Origin: Symbiodinium natans
Lineage: Eukaryota > Sar > Dinophyceae > Suessiales > Symbiodiniaceae
DNA: 64,000 nt
Direction of reading: 5' to 3'
NCBI GenBank assembly: GCA_905221605.1
Contig: CAJNDS010002449.1
Location: 124,001 to 188,000, forward strand
This document shows, in pieces, positions 46,742 through 57,839 of this stretch. Below the pieces are notes generated by a model. It was given only the letters and a program-made list of their open reading frames with translations. It did no database searches and had not been told where the DNA came from. A program made the translations under genes and the position numbers. The stretch's first letter is position 1. Every line of letters begins with the position of its first letter.

Positions 46742-47139
46742 GTGTTAAAGATCATCCGGGTTCGGATCTTGGCGACAATGTCTTCTTAGATTCTTCGAGC
46801 CGCATCCCCCAAACATCCGCAAACCCTTCAAGTGCCTTAAAACAAACAGCGACCTTAACTCGCACAAGCAGGAAGAATCAGTACAAGCTAGAAGGATAGC
46901 ATCAACGGTGATGATGGCCAGAAACAATGCTGAAGACAGACATGTCGGTGCAATACTGCCTCAACGATCCACGAGATGCTACGAACCAAGTGGACTAATA
47001 TAGGCGCCTCAATAATTTCAACAGGGTTTAGGGGACTCTTATGGTATAACTTGTATAACGATATAGAGACCCTAAGAGAACATTAGTAATATTTATTCCG
47101 ACCCCTATATTAGGACTTCTCACCCAGAGACTCAGACCG

Positions 47140-47313
47140 CCGGTTTCTTTGAGAGAAGCCCTAAACCTCTCAACGTGAGATCCTTGAACTCAATCTTCTG
47201 ATCCTTAAACCAGGTTCCCTCCACATGCGCCTTCCTCAGGAAGGTTCGGAATTCGGCGATGTGCCCCTCAAAGAATGCCCAGTGTACATGGTCCACGTGC
47301 CCGTGCTTCATGA
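47140..47313 (-). CDS. Unrecognised exon
   Basis: After CCCAG on the minus strand the exon reads VMKHGHVDHVHWAFFEGHIA, then EFRTFLRKAHVEGTWFKDQK and IEFKDLTLRG. This is convincing coding sequence, rich in histidine and aromatic residues, with a good acceptor. The frame runs on to a stop at 47,132, but the true 3' end is probably a donor shortly after LTLR. I cannot assign a family. Confidence 0.5.
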
Positions 47314-47329
47314 CCTGGGATGAATGCAT

Positions 47330-48670
47330 GGCAGAAACAATTTGAGGTTTGGTCGTCTCTGCCAGGGACGCGTCTCCTGCTATGCTTCCTCCGCATAGCT
47401 AAACTAGCCGGTGCCATCAAATCAGCATGTCGGAACCATCAAACCATGTTTGACCTCTGAGTTTTTGACTGCATTTGCCTGAGGGGTTCATGCTTGTTGT
47501 TCTGGATATGGGTAAGCTGTGTTGTTGAAGAGTTGGTCAAGTCTTCAATCCTGCGACCCATGCTGATGCAGCCCGTTGCCTCACTTCATATAAATCTTAG
47601 TGAGGTTTCGAATTGCTCTTCGGTAGTTCAGACGGCCAATTATTGTTTAGGAGTCCGGCCTTAAAAAAAGAATCCGAATGTCAAGGCATCCCTCACTCAC
47701 CGCACCAAGACCTCACAACCCAAATAGCAGAGTCGCCATTCCCTCGGCAATGGCTGCAGGGACGGGAAGCCAGCAGAAGTAGTCCTGCCAGCGTGGTCAC
47801 GTTGCCACCCTAGCCAGAAATCTCGGCATTGCGAGCCAAAACGAGGCAGTTTTTTGGGGCAGCTTGGGGCTACCAAGTAGGATGCACCGCCAGGTGCAAG
47901 CTGCAAGAAGTTTCGCCTACGGCCTCGCAAGTACGCGCACACTTTGATCCTGAATCGCCTAGAAGTTTCAGTCCTCGAAATGAATAGGTGGTACCAAGGG
48001 CGGCTTGTTCTTCCAGAACTTCGAGGTTTCAGCGCAGCTCGGGCAAACCTGGGGGTGAGAACGAAATGGTTCACCAGATCAAGCATGCCGTCTGAACCCT
48101 CAAACCCTCCAGATGAACCCGGCAGAACAAAAACTTCAGATTTCTCGCTGCAAACCCCTGCCTTGGCTAACGTTCTTCGCAGCATGCTCCGACGATTCTC
48201 GCACAACCTGGAAGGTGCGGAGATTGGGCTACGGATGTCTGGAACGCATGCTTGGGGTAGGATAGGGCGCCCTTCACTTCGGTGTGGGCCCTTGATCCTC
48301 ATGGCCCAGCCAAAACAATGGTTGTTGGTTGCTTCAAAGTCTAAGTTCGAGCCGATGTGGAGGGTCCGGGTCTGACAACTCAATACGAGTACCTAGCTGC
48401 CACGGCTCGATATTTAGGAATTTCGGACTGCACCAAAAGGTCTCGGGTGTGGGCCATCCATAGACAGGTGGACCGCGCATGCATGCAGTGGCTGAAAGAT
48501 ACGTTTCTCTGCACCTGTGGGCAGAACTGCCAGTATCGATTGCGCTTGAAACCTTAACCGTAGATGCATGGAACCAGCGCCCCAACAGTCTTCCAAGAAG
48601 CACCACAAAGCCTTGCACGCCCCAAGCCCGCAAAGAATGCAAAATCAAGCGCAACGCTCGGCGAGAACTA
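47330..48670. other. No gene assigned
   Basis: A 228-codon minus-strand frame (48,383-47,697) has no motif. Around 48,360-48,600 three frames are open on both strands and none can be preferred. Confidence 0.25.
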
Positions 48671-48676
48671 GCTAAT

Positions 48677-48835
48677 AAACCCTAAACCCTAAACCCTAAA
48701 ACCCAAAACCCAAAACCCTAAAACCCTAAAACCCTAAAACCCTAAAACCCTAAAACCCTAAAACCCTAAAACCCTAAAACCCTAAAACCCTAAAACCCTA
48801 AAACCCTAAAACCCTAAAACCCTAAACCCTAACCC
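48677..48835 (-). repeat. Telomere-like array dominated by an 8-base variant CCCTAAAA
   Basis: It starts with CCCTAAA units, then about 15 units of CCCTAAAA, then returns to CCCTAAA. C-rich strand is plus. It is the longest array in the window. Confidence 0.95.
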
Positions 48836-49521
48836 ACCTCCGAGTGGCTCAACGGCCAGCTGAGCACCCACCTCCAGCTCATGTAGCTGTTGCAACAGGT
48901 TGATGTCCTTCGCAAAATGAGAAGGGTTTGGGGGGCATTTGGGTGCTTTGAGTAAGTTTTGAGTGCTTTGACTCCTCGTTTTGGGGGGTTCTGAGGATTT
49001 GTGGGTCTTGTGGGATTTGGGGCTTGTCGTTGCTTGAAGGACATTTCAATTGCTACCCACATCGCGCACGCCAGGGCGCCACCCCGCAGGGACTGGACGA
49101 GGGTTTCACTGGATACTCGGCTGATCAGCCCGCTCTTCCCCGCACTCGTTGCCCTGTGCCTTGAGGCGAACATATCCGGAACACATTTCGCCCAGGAGCC
49201 CGCTGCAAATTCACAGACACGTCTTCATGCAAAGGACCGTGCGGTCCACGCATCACACCGCCACAGCCCCGTAGACACACCAACCGTCAGCAGGCCTCTT
49301 ATGCCATAGGGTATATATTTCTTGTACCCCAAAAGGACACCAGGTATATACTCTCACCAATATTGAAAAGGAACCTTATATACACTCACCAATAACAGCA
49401 ATATAAGCCCTGTTTCACATGGATCCCCTCTGCAACCTTTCGAGCCCGGTCCGTGTCGTCATCGCCAACGGGGTTCTCCATCATCTCTGCCAGCCGCTCG
49501 AGGCCAGACATCGCCTCGCTT

Positions 49522-49627
49522 GGGGTTAAGGGTTAAGGGTTAAGGGTTCAATGTTCAGGGTTAAGGATTGAGGGTTTAAGGGTTTGAGGGTTTAAGGGTT
49601 TAAGGGTTTAAGGGTTTAAGGGTTTAG
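49522..49627 (+). repeat. Telomere-like array of TTAAGGG and TTTAAGGG variants
   Basis: GGGTTAA units give way to GGGTTTAA and GGGTTTGA units. G-rich strand is plus, opposite to the 48.7-kb array 690 bases away. Confidence 0.9.
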
Positions 49628-49817
49628 CCCCACTTGTGTCGGTGGAAGGCTGAGGGCTTAAGAGGATGTGGGATTTGGGTATGGGTGGGGGCTTTGGGTT
49701 TCGAGATGTGCTGTTCAACAGTGGTGGCTTCCGCGAAGAAGCTGCATTCCTCGAGTCAGCATGGCTTCATAAGCTAGACGGAAGGATCGGCTAAAATGGC
49801 TAAAGCAAAGGATCTAG

Positions 49818-49945
49818 GCTTGCAGCTGGCTCAGCCGATTCAACCCGGCGGCCCAATAGATCACAAATGGGAAGACGATGTTGTCAAAAATGCTGCCAAC
49901 CAAGTCCTGGAGGGTCGCTGGGACGCTCTGCTGCACTATGCGAAA
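49818..49945 (-). CDS. Unrecognised exon with a membrane segment
   Basis: The minus strand reads QSVPATLQDLVGSIFDNIVF, then PFVIYWAAGLNRLSQLQA and a stop. The first 30 residues form an amphipathic helix followed by a hydrophobic stretch. Donor is probably near the WAAG codons. The plus strand is also open here (49,796-50,107, ATG start), but the minus reading fits the orientation of all the other genes. Confidence 0.4.
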
Positions 49946-50660
49946 TCGGCAAAGGAGCTACAGCGAAGCCACTACATTGTAATCACTACATGCCACATGC
50001 CTGGGTGGCTGCCTTCCTTCGGCGGAAAAGGGCAATGCCCGGGCATTCTAGAAGCTTCGTTTCTGGGCTCACAGCTTGGTTATGCGAAAGTTTTTGCTGC
50101 GCCGTGAAAAACACAGGATCTTGCGACGGTTCCTGCATCTCTCCTGCCTATCTTAGCTCCTCGATGGGTGGGGTTCGTGTTGCAAATGCAGACACCACCC
50201 TTTCAACGCGGAAACAGGCTTGAGTCCTCGCCCACTTCTGTGACCAGCGGCAGCATGAAACTGAAGATTACCACGATGACTCGGCAGTGCTGATAGTAGG
50301 CCAGGGACACCGGTCGCGCGATGAGGCCCGACCTTAGGATTGATTCACGTGCATCGCAGGCAGGCAGCGAGATCTGCAAGCCATACTCACCCTACTCCTC
50401 GAGCAACTCATGCAGCTCTGCAACATGATTGGGTTCAGCCGCCAACCCCCAAAAAAAAACCTCTCAGCCTCTCTCCTGCCGGCCGGGGGGCAGGTGTGTC
50501 AACTGATCCAAGGCATCAGCAGAGATACTGGCAATGAGGTTGAGCACTCGCTCCGGGTAGCCCCACTTCTGGGCCAAGGGTGTATGGCAGACCTCAACAA
50601 GCCTGGGCAATTCAAGCATGACTCTTGGGACATGGAACCTGCTTAACTGTGGGTACTATT

Positions 50661-52257
50661 CTATAAATCTATAAACGCAACTAGGGGCATGCTGAGCACC
50701 ACCTTGGGCAAAGGTGGGATGATGTCGCTGCTCTGCGGCACGAACTTGCAATCCTCTTCATCGTTGTTCCCCGCCTGGAACGGTCATGTGTTGTGGTGCT
50801 ACATGCCGCACATGCCGCAGCACAGGTATCCAGTGATGCCTTGTCAGGGCCTACTCCCTAGCGCCTTTGCCAGAATCTCACAGCTGCCGACCACAGCCAT
50901 TCAAATCAAGGCCCAAAAGCGTTTAAAGCAACCAAAATCTCGCACCTTCCGCGGCCGCATGAGCAGCCCGGCACATTGTGCGGCAATGCGAAAGCGGCCA
51001 GTTTCAGCCCGGTACTCCGCCTGCTTGGATGCTTTCTTGGCATTCGATCTTCTTCTCTCTCTATCTCTCTCACTCGGGCTCTCTCTCTTTTTGCTGGGGG
51101 CTTCTGTGGGGAAAGCTATCTGGCATGTTTGGGGACCAAGATGTTAGGGGAATGCATTGCGAAGCCTCCTCGCTCGGACATGACTGTTCAGTGTCGAGGA
51201 TTTCAGGATGGATTTCAGGATTTGCGCCTCCGTGTCCCCATCGGTCTCGCGGGATATGCCCATGTATTGGTCCACAAGCTCCATTTCCTCCTCGTAGAGC
51301 AAGGCCTGCAGACGGCTGTGCAGAAAAACGATCTGCACGAGGTCCTCCTCTTCAAGGACTCCCTGCGCATCTGCCTCACAGTTCCGAGGCTTTTGAGCTT
51401 TTCAGGAGAAGGCTACTACAATACTTAAAATGGCAGACGATTGCCCCGTTGGCGACGGGCAAATATACATTTACTTGCAAGGAAAAACGTTCTTGATGGC
51501 CCTCTGAGCTGCCAGGGCAGTGAGGACACGAAAGTACAGGAGGCAGCTGACGCCGAAGGCGATTGTGAGCCGCACCACGTGGATGCGGACCATGCTGGCA
51601 AGCTCCCCATGAAGCCTTGGCGACCCCAGCAGAACACAGCGAAACAGCCCCCAAAAGGACTATGACTGTCACACTGGTCCATTACATAACACTGGTATTC
51701 GCCCCGAGCGGTTCCGGTGTTTGTAACTTTTCCTGAGCTCCGACGAATTCCGAGGAGCTTCATGACCCTGATCTCCTCCTCTGACCGCACCCGGTGCGGG
51801 TTGAGCACAAGGTCATGCCTGGTGACTGGGCCACCGGTCAGCCTACTTGTGTTTGCGATGCTAGAACTCAGGACTAAAGCGGCTAAAGCTAAGGGCATGC
51901 AACTTCCCAAGAACATCCAGGATGCAAGAGATCCTCCTTCGCACCTTGCATGAAGCTGCAGACTGAATGGATCAAGAAGTCCAGCTCTCCGAACATCTCG
52001 TCCGTCCTCTCCGTTGCCTCGTTGTTCCGGGCCATGGACTGGTTCATGCGGAAGACCAACAGGAACACGGTCAAGCTGCCCAGCATTGAAAGCCCACTTG
52101 TAGAGGATTCGACCCTCATAAAGCTCCATCTGGATTGGGCGTAGAAAAGGGCTACCAGGAACATCAAATAGAGCACGGAGTTCAGGATCAGATGCCTGTT
52201 GATGCCCCCCCACCAATACAGGAGCGTCTGAAAGGCACCTTTCGTGTAGCGGATCAT
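50661..52257 (-). CDS. Bestrophin/UPF0187-like anion-channel protein, multi-exon
   Basis: Exon 1 (52,257-51,950) begins MIRYTKGAFQTLLYWWGG, followed by two hydrophobic segments: LILNSVLYLMFLVALFYA and LSMLGSLTVFLLVFRMNQSM. The LLVFRMNQSMARNNEA region matches the FRxNxSYxRxxEAR segment of the bestrophin/UPF0187 family, whose members are chloride/bicarbonate channels. Exon 2 starts at 51,818 (HDLVLNPHRVRSEEEIRVMK); AT/GC donor and CAG/GC acceptor restore the frame as FMHDL. Exon 3 (about 51,625-51,490) gives LASMVRIHVVRLTIAFGVSC and LLYFRVLTALAA. Exon 4 (about 51,376-51,190) gives EEEDLVQIVFLHSRLQALLY and EEEMELVDQYMGI. A further exon near 51,030-50,955 gives YRAETGRFRIAAQCAGLLM. The last (about 50,785-50,661) gives NNDEEDCKFVPQSS and IIPPLPKVVLS, an acidic region like the C-terminal FGxDxxDF motif. 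The boundary of exons 2/3 and the last joins are provisional. Confidence 0.55.
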
Positions 52258-52534
52258 GGCTGCGCGCTTGCACCAAGGCTCCTACTCAGTCCTACGGTCT
52301 TCGGTTGCTGTGCTGAACTTGGCATGGCATGCCCTTTGAAGCTCATCCTGTCACGCTGCAAAACAACTGAAGCCACAACTCGTAAACAAACTGGCCGACC
52401 TCTGAGCCAAATCAATGTGGCAGTGTGATTGTAAAGTTGTGCCGTTGTGCCTTCTTCCTTCCACAGTGTACTGACGAACCGAAAAGCCCCATGTGCTAGA
52501 GTCTGTTCCACTTTCAAACCACGAAGTCCAGAAG

Positions 52535-52671
52535 TCATAGCGCCTGTTGAGCCCAGGATAAAATTCTAAACTTAGGACCCCGTGGGCTTCGAAAGTCTTG
52601 CATCTGGGGCTGACGCTTGTCGCAGGGATCCGGACCCTGGATGAAGCCTTGGAATTTTTGGGGGGGCTTCT
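52535..52671 (-). CDS. Unrecognised terminal exon
   Basis: After CCTGCAG on the minus strand the exon reads KPPQKFQGFIQGPDPCDKRQ and PQMQDFRSPRGPKFRILSWA, ending QQAL with TGA at 52,537-52,535. It is in phase 1. It lies 280 bases upstream of the bestrophin-like ATG and downstream of the glycosidase-like exons, so it may be the last exon of the latter. Confidence 0.35.
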
Positions 52672-52812
52672 CTGCAGGTGGAGATTTGGGGCTAAGGTGT
52701 ATGAGGGCGACACTACAGTCCGACTGAGGGTCAGCAAAATATCTCTATGTTTCAGGTCGCCCGAAGAGAGGCGTCATGAAGGGCCGCAGCAAAAAAAGGC
52801 TGCATGCGAATC

Positions 52813-52813
52813 C

Positions 52814-52878
<65 letters not shown>

Positions 52879-52879
52879 C

Positions 52880-52912
<33 letters not shown>
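52813..52912. repeat. (TAG)n microsatellite
   Basis: About 33 TAG units with one CAG interruption. In-frame readings give runs of valine, serine or leucine, which are not evidence of protein. Confidence 0.95.
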
Positions 52913-52989
52913 CGTCGTCTGTGTTCTTCTGTATGTCGGTCGTCGATTCTGTCCTCCCTAAAGACCAACATCTGAGAGACCATAATTAG

Positions 52990-53490
52990 GGCTGAGAGGG
53001 AGAAGAGAAGGCCGTTTCACTAGTCTGTTCAAGTTATTTCTCGTCTTGCGGCCCACTGGGCAAGTTAGATGTTTGAGTCGCTCCGACTAACTCTGTACAG
53101 TGCCGTTGCTGGCTTCTCCCCTTTCCCGTCCTTGTTGGGTTTGGTGGGTGTTGGGTGCCGCAGTGTCTTTTTTGGAGGAGCTGACTAGCCATTTTGCGCG
53201 TTTCACGCCTGACCTGCTGAGAATAGCTCACTGAGGTACTGACGTGCTAATGGAGCCTACCAGCAAAGCCCCCAAAAACACAGTTAGTTGCAGGAAATAG
53301 AACCTTTAACAAGGTCTTTGTGCAACAGGCCTGTGAGTAATCCGATGGACATGCAACTATGCAGGCAAAAACCAAGCCAGCCATGAACACAAGGCAGCAC
53401 AAGCAGATTTGACAGGTGCTGATCTGATTTGAACTGGTTTGACAAAAAAACATCTCGAAGTTTTCCAAGCATCCTTTTCAGCTGGGGGGC
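52990..53490. other. No gene assigned
   Basis: Frames on both strands lack motifs. Probably an intron of the glycosidase-like gene, or spacer between it and the bestrophin-like gene. Confidence 0.3.
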
Positions 53491-53492
53491 CC

Positions 53493-54240
53493 CAATCACT
53501 CAGCCCCACAACGACGTCGATGTCTCTCTTCCAAGCTCCATCCAGGAAGGAGCGGTGGCTGTAGTTCCTCTTCAGCCGCCATGAGCAAAGCAGCTCGGTC
53601 AAAGGTGGGTAGCCATTTTAGCCGGATAGCCTGAGGTAGCTCATTCGTCTTGAGCGACTTGCCTGTACAAAGCCTAGATCCATAATCCCAACGAGGATCC
53701 AACCAATGCTCTCAGTAAACCGCAAAGACGTGAACCCTACACAACCGCCCCTTCCAGCTCACAGCCGAAGCGCAAGTCGTTGCCGTACATCCGGAGCCTC
53801 ACGACATGCGCAGCACTCGGAGAAAGGGTTCTCAAATGGTCTCGCAAGGGTTGCAATGCTGTTTTAGAGGCAAGGAGCGTGTTCACCCCCATGGACTCCA
53901 GGAGATCCAAGTCTCCGCGTCCCCAGCTATCCCACATGGCTCCAGTGATGTCCTTGGCATACCAGCTCCCTTTTGACTTCACTTCTTGTCGCCAGTGGCA
54001 CTTTAAAGGGTTTAGCAGGGTCTCGAGGGGGCCTGATGCTCCGCGGGCCAACGCGGGACGAAATTTTTTGGGGGGACTCTTCGGGGGTCTCTTGTGACGA
54101 AGTGTCCCTCCCACTAGAACTCTGAACCCTCAGCCTCAAGCCGCCTGAGAGGCTGGCTGTCATGAAATCGTCATCGTTGAGCCGAGTGGTTGTGGTCTTC
54201 AGAGGTGACCTCACTGCGGGATAGTGGGATTGCGGCACAC

Positions 54241-54319
<79 letters not shown>

Positions 54320-54734
54320 TTAAGGCTTTGCTGAATAAGTTGCTAAGGCTCAAGGGCTTCGTCAACATGAACAAGGGCCAGGGCTGAGGGCTGCAGGCTC
54401 TTCTCAAAACGCTGGCCCAGCAATTGTTCCTTCACCCTAAACCCTAAAGCCCTAAACCCTCACAGCACAGACGAGTCGGACGATGCAGCTCGGGGCATGC
54501 AGCAGTTGCGGGCTTCTTAGATCTTCTTAGGGTCAGGCTGTTAAACTCCGGCCAACCGCCATGCATCGAAACGGCTCCAACTTGTGGACACCCAGCAACT
54601 TCCATTAATGGAGCCTTTGTTGGTTTAGGATCGGAAGCTGCTTCATCCCCTGAGCCCCAGACGCGCCGTAGGACACGCCCTTCATGGCATACTGATGGGA
54701 GGACCGGTACGTGGGCACCGAGTACGCATCGTAC
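53493..54734 (-). CDS. Glycosidase-like barrel protein (GH72 / glucanosyltransferase-type), partial
   Basis: Minus-strand exons in order. 54,734-about 54,651 encodes YDAYSVPTYRSSHQYAMKGV and SYGASGAQG; the KGVSYG word matches the first strand of GH72-like and related barrels. 54,000-53,879 encodes QEVKSKGSWYAKDITGAMWD and SWGRGDLDLLESMGVNT. 53,797-about 53,771 encodes LRMYGNDLRF; the join AC/GCTCC to GAG/GCTCC is a GC-AG intron of 81 bases with GCTCC at both ends, giving GVNTLRMYGND, the second strand of the barrel. 53,558-about 53,493 encodes HRSFLDGAWKRDIDVVVGLS and DW. GH72 enzymes remodel beta-1,3-glucan; here the fold is suggested by four short motifs only, and the catalytic glutamates lie beyond what I can place. 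The (TAG)n tract at 54,241 is in an intron. Confidence 0.5.
54241..54320. repeat. (TAG)n microsatellite
   Basis: About 26 uninterrupted TAG units in the same phase and strand as the tract at 52,813, 1.4 kb away. Confidence 0.95.
54434..54460 (-). repeat. Short CCCTAAA telomere-like array
   Basis: Three units with one CCCTAAAG variant, in an intron of the glycosidase-like gene. Confidence 0.8.
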
Positions 54735-55029
54735 CTGTTTGTGGCTCAGACGGGGTTCACCGTACAGTGTGAATGTGCTTGAAAGAGGGGAAGATTTTCA
54801 AAGATCTGCATTGGTTTTGCCAGGAGATCCTTACTGCTGGCAAAGATTTCCCACCCTCAGTATTTATGCTAAGGACCCATCCGTTTACAAGCATCCAGTG
54901 TGCCAGGCCTCAACATGCATGGCTGCGGGCACAGCGTTGCATTCATCAGGTGCCTAAGCTTGTGCATAAGGCAGCACCGCCCACATCAACCGACACGAAC
55001 CCGAAACTCGGCTCTTGCGCGAGCTTACG

Positions 55030-55285
55030 TGGCAAATCCGAGGCGCTGATGGGCTTGGAACTCCTCAAAGCTGGAGGCTCCGGCCTGAAGCTCCGCCCAC
55101 CACTCCGGATGCTCCTTGGATCTTTATGAGATTTTCTTTGCCTGTTTGGCGGCTTGGGCCTGGTTTGGCGTGTGGTGTGTAGCATGTAGGAGCAGATGTG
55201 GCAAGCCCATGACGTCTTGTCACAAAGGGCAGGTTCTTGTCAATGAAAGTCCACCGCGATTTGAGAGACTTGCCCATCCCGGCGC
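55030..55285 (-). CDS. Two unrecognised exons
   Basis: Exon about 55,278-55,185 reads MGKSLKSRWTFIDKNLPFVT, then RRHGLATSAP. Exon about 55,118-55,032 reads EHPEWWAELQAGASSFEEFQ and AHQRLGFAT, ending at AC/GTAAGC, a good GT donor. They lie upstream of the glycosidase-like exons on the same strand and could be its N-terminal part or a separate gene. No signal peptide is visible. Confidence 0.4.
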
Positions 55286-55908
55286 CCTAATTCCCTTTTG
55301 CTACTTTATTCAACACACATCTTGATGTGAGGGGCACAATAATCACCTGCATCTCAGTGCGAAACTGCGGGGCCAAATGCACGTAAACACCCGCACCACA
55401 CCGCAAACCTAAGCACAAAGGCCACCCAGGTGCGTAGATCCCATCGCTCATTGCCTCGACTGCACTCATGGCACGTACACACACTAACTACACCAGAACC
55501 AGGCAAGATTCTGAAGAGCAGCTACGAAAGCTCGCCGTGGCAGGCACCGGGTCGACCGGCCGAAGCAGGAACAGGAGTGCAACGCACGTCCAGGCAGATC
55601 TGAAGGTTGTCATATGCAAAGGAAGGAACTCTTGTTCTTCCGAAAGCGGCCCAGTGACTCACGGACAAGATTTGAAACGAAAGCAAGCTGCTAAGATGGC
55701 TAGCTTTCGTCATCTGCATAAAGACATGCAATACAAATAAGCACCTTGAACTCCCACACTGTCCCACACCCCTACCCCGAGGCAACTTGTCGGTCGGGGT
55801 GCCCAGCTCACAGCTGTCCAACACTCATCGCCGCGCGCAGCAGTCTCACATTTCATGGTCTTGTCCTCTGCTGTTGGGAAACCGATCTTCCAGCGCACCC
55901 GGCTTCCT

Positions 55909-56720
55909 AATTGAGTTCAGGGATGTTCTGCGAAGATTTGGGGGCCTGCTTGGGCTGCTTGGCTGCTCTTTGAGCTTGTTCTGCGCGCCGAGGCACGATT
56001 TTGCCGCTGCCGTTGATCCAAGCCTCCTTGGTAGTTCGAACGATCCCGTCCACAGTCTCAGCCCAGTTCTCGTGACCTGGCAGCCCACGAGGAACGCCCG
56101 CTACAGCAACCCTACATCCGCCCCGATCCCTAAGTTTGCTTGAAGCCCTGAGTTTAAACCCCCAGCCCCAAGCCCTGAACCTTATATCTTCCAGACTCCA
56201 GTCCCGCCTTCTTCCGTCTCTTCCGCTTTGGCCGCGGCTGCGGGGGGAGTCGGCTGCGGAAGCACTGCCGGTACTGCCGATGCGGCGGGAGCCTCCGGAT
56301 CCTTGCTGGCAGGCAGGGGCCTCAGAGAAGCGTCATTCTCCATCCCCGTGCCAACAAGTATCCCCTTGGCATGAGCCGAGCTTTATCCCCAGGTCCCCAA
56401 AACTATGAGACAAGTCCCAGCTGAGTATGGCGCTCGGGGACAGTGGCCAGAGGCGGCTCTGTTGGTGCCTTCAGGCAAGCAGCGGGGCTTGGGAATCTCG
56501 TTCTCAGATGCTGAGTCCACAGCTTCAACAGACATCCGAGCACTATCCTTCGTGCCCTCAACAAGCCCAGCGCCTCGCGCAGAATGCAGGTGGCTTTGAA
56601 ATCGGAGCCTCGGCCCGGGCTCTACTGCTGTGAGGGGGCGGGGCTCAGTCCTGCCGAAACGCGTTTCGACATCACTCTCTTTCACACACAATGCGTGATT
56701 GGCGCGATTCTCACCCACGC
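55909..56720 (-). CDS. Unrecognised protein with alanine/proline-rich linker, C-terminal exons
   Basis: Exon within 56,600-56,460 reads EGTKDSARMSVEAVDSASEN, then EIPKP. Exon about 56,330-56,210 reads RPLPASKDPEAPAASAVPAV and LPQPTPPAAAAKAEETEEG, an acidic alanine/proline linker. The last exon, about 56,110-55,909, reads GLPGHENWAETVDGIVRTTK, then EAWINGSGKIVPRRAEQAQR and AAKQPKQAPKSSQNIPELN, with a TAG stop at 55,911-55,909. All three are on the minus strand with good coding character. The tail is basic and low in hydrophobics. No family is recognised. Confidence 0.45.
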
Positions 56721-56724
56721 GAGA

Positions 56725-57550
56725 ACCTGGAATCTGAGAGGTCCCGCACCCTGAGCCTCAGGCAGCAGTTGCCAAAATCCGCGCACTTTGGCGTGCACCT
56801 CGAATTTGGGAATGTCTAGGGGCACGCCTGCAATTAGGCAAGGTTTGGGTTGGAAAGCCAAGTGTGAGGATGTAGGTCAGGTGCATGCTGCATGCAGCGT
56901 TCATGCAACATGTCTTGGGACATGATTGCACAACAGGTGCACAGGGAGGATTGAGGTATGCTCTCGGGTTCTTGTTTCCTGTGGTTTTCAAGCCGAATTT
57001 TGGATGCATCCGTGCGGGGCTTCGGGTCGTCTGGCACAGGCACCCTGCAAGATGCAGGGGCCGAATCTTTGGAACAGGCACCTATACCTCACCCCGACTT
57101 CACATTCGTGTCCCTGCATCCCAGAGCTTCAATCCAGCCCAAAGCCCTGAACATCTTGCTGCTGAAGCAGCTGGCAAGGATGGTCGTGAACGTACGCTGT
57201 CCCGCACCCGAAGTTGGCGCAAGACGGAGTGGGCGACGAAGCTGGCGTCGCCTGCATGAGCTGGGCATGTGAAGGTCTTGGGACCCATGCATGTTTCAGC
57301 ATCCACGATCGCAAGTTCAAGCCCCTGATCCGAAAGCATGCGCCCGCAACGTTACACCGACAACACATGGTTCACACCACCCACCTGACCTAACAAAACG
57401 AAGAAGTCAAGAACTGCGGAAAATGATGCTCCATCGATAGTCATGGCATTAAAGCTGAGGCACCAAAAGGCACCAGACCATGATATCTTTGGTGGGAGGC
57501 ACGAATCTGCCTGTGCAGAACGTGGCGCGCACGTCGCCTTGTAGTCACCA
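56725..57550. other. No gene assigned
   Basis: Around 57,140-57,260 two plus frames and one minus frame are open at once; none can be preferred. Nothing else is supported. Confidence 0.25.
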
Positions 57551-57551
57551 C

Positions 57552-57735
57552 CTAGGCCACCAGCTTGACTAGCACCAAGCGTTTAGGATTACCCATGATT
57601 ACCCGATATCCTTCAATGCTGCATGCTTTCCGGAAGAAGTCAACAATTCTGTCCTGCAGCTTGTGTGCACTGGCATGCATGCTTTCCTGCGCACCATGGA
57701 GCTGGTACATGTCCGTTCCAATGCATCTGTCTGTG
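57552..57735 (-). CDS. Unrecognised terminal exon
   Basis: After GCACAG on the minus strand the exon reads DRCIGTDMYQLHGAQESMHA, then SAHKLQDRIVDFFRKACSIE and GYRVIMGNPKRLVLVKLVA, with TAG at 57,554-57,552. Good soluble coding sequence, about 60 residues. Whether the stop is used or a donor precedes it is unclear. No family is recognised. Confidence 0.45.
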
Positions 57736-57839
57736 CGCGCGCTGACGCGCAGTGTGCTACGGTCTTGTTGCTTGGCTTGCCATGCTGAACAAGGCAGTGC
57801 CTTACCTGAGACACCTGCTTAAAGCTCACAGCTTATGAG

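Noticed and set aside
47697-48383. 228-codon minus-strand frame
   Set aside because: No recognisable motif and irregular composition; length alone is not enough among so many frames.
49796-50107. Plus-strand ATG frame with a soluble-looking product
   Set aside because: The minus strand of the same stretch reads as an amphipathic and membrane-like exon and matches the orientation of all the other genes. Kept only as an alternative.
51425-52276. 283-codon minus-strand frame, the longest in the window
   Set aside because: It is offset from the bestrophin-like exons; its length comes from overlapping a real gene in another frame.
52776-52983. Poly-valine, poly-serine and poly-leucine frames
   Set aside because: They are the six-frame readings of the (TAG)n tract.
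53606-53625. GTAGCCATTTTAGCC resembles the dinoflagellate spliced leader (GTAGCCATTTTGGCT); a related AGCCATTTTAGCCG lies on the minus strand at 49,800
   Set aside because: Only 11 consecutive bases match, it is on the opposite strand to the genes there, and one such match in 128 kb of both strands is not surprising.
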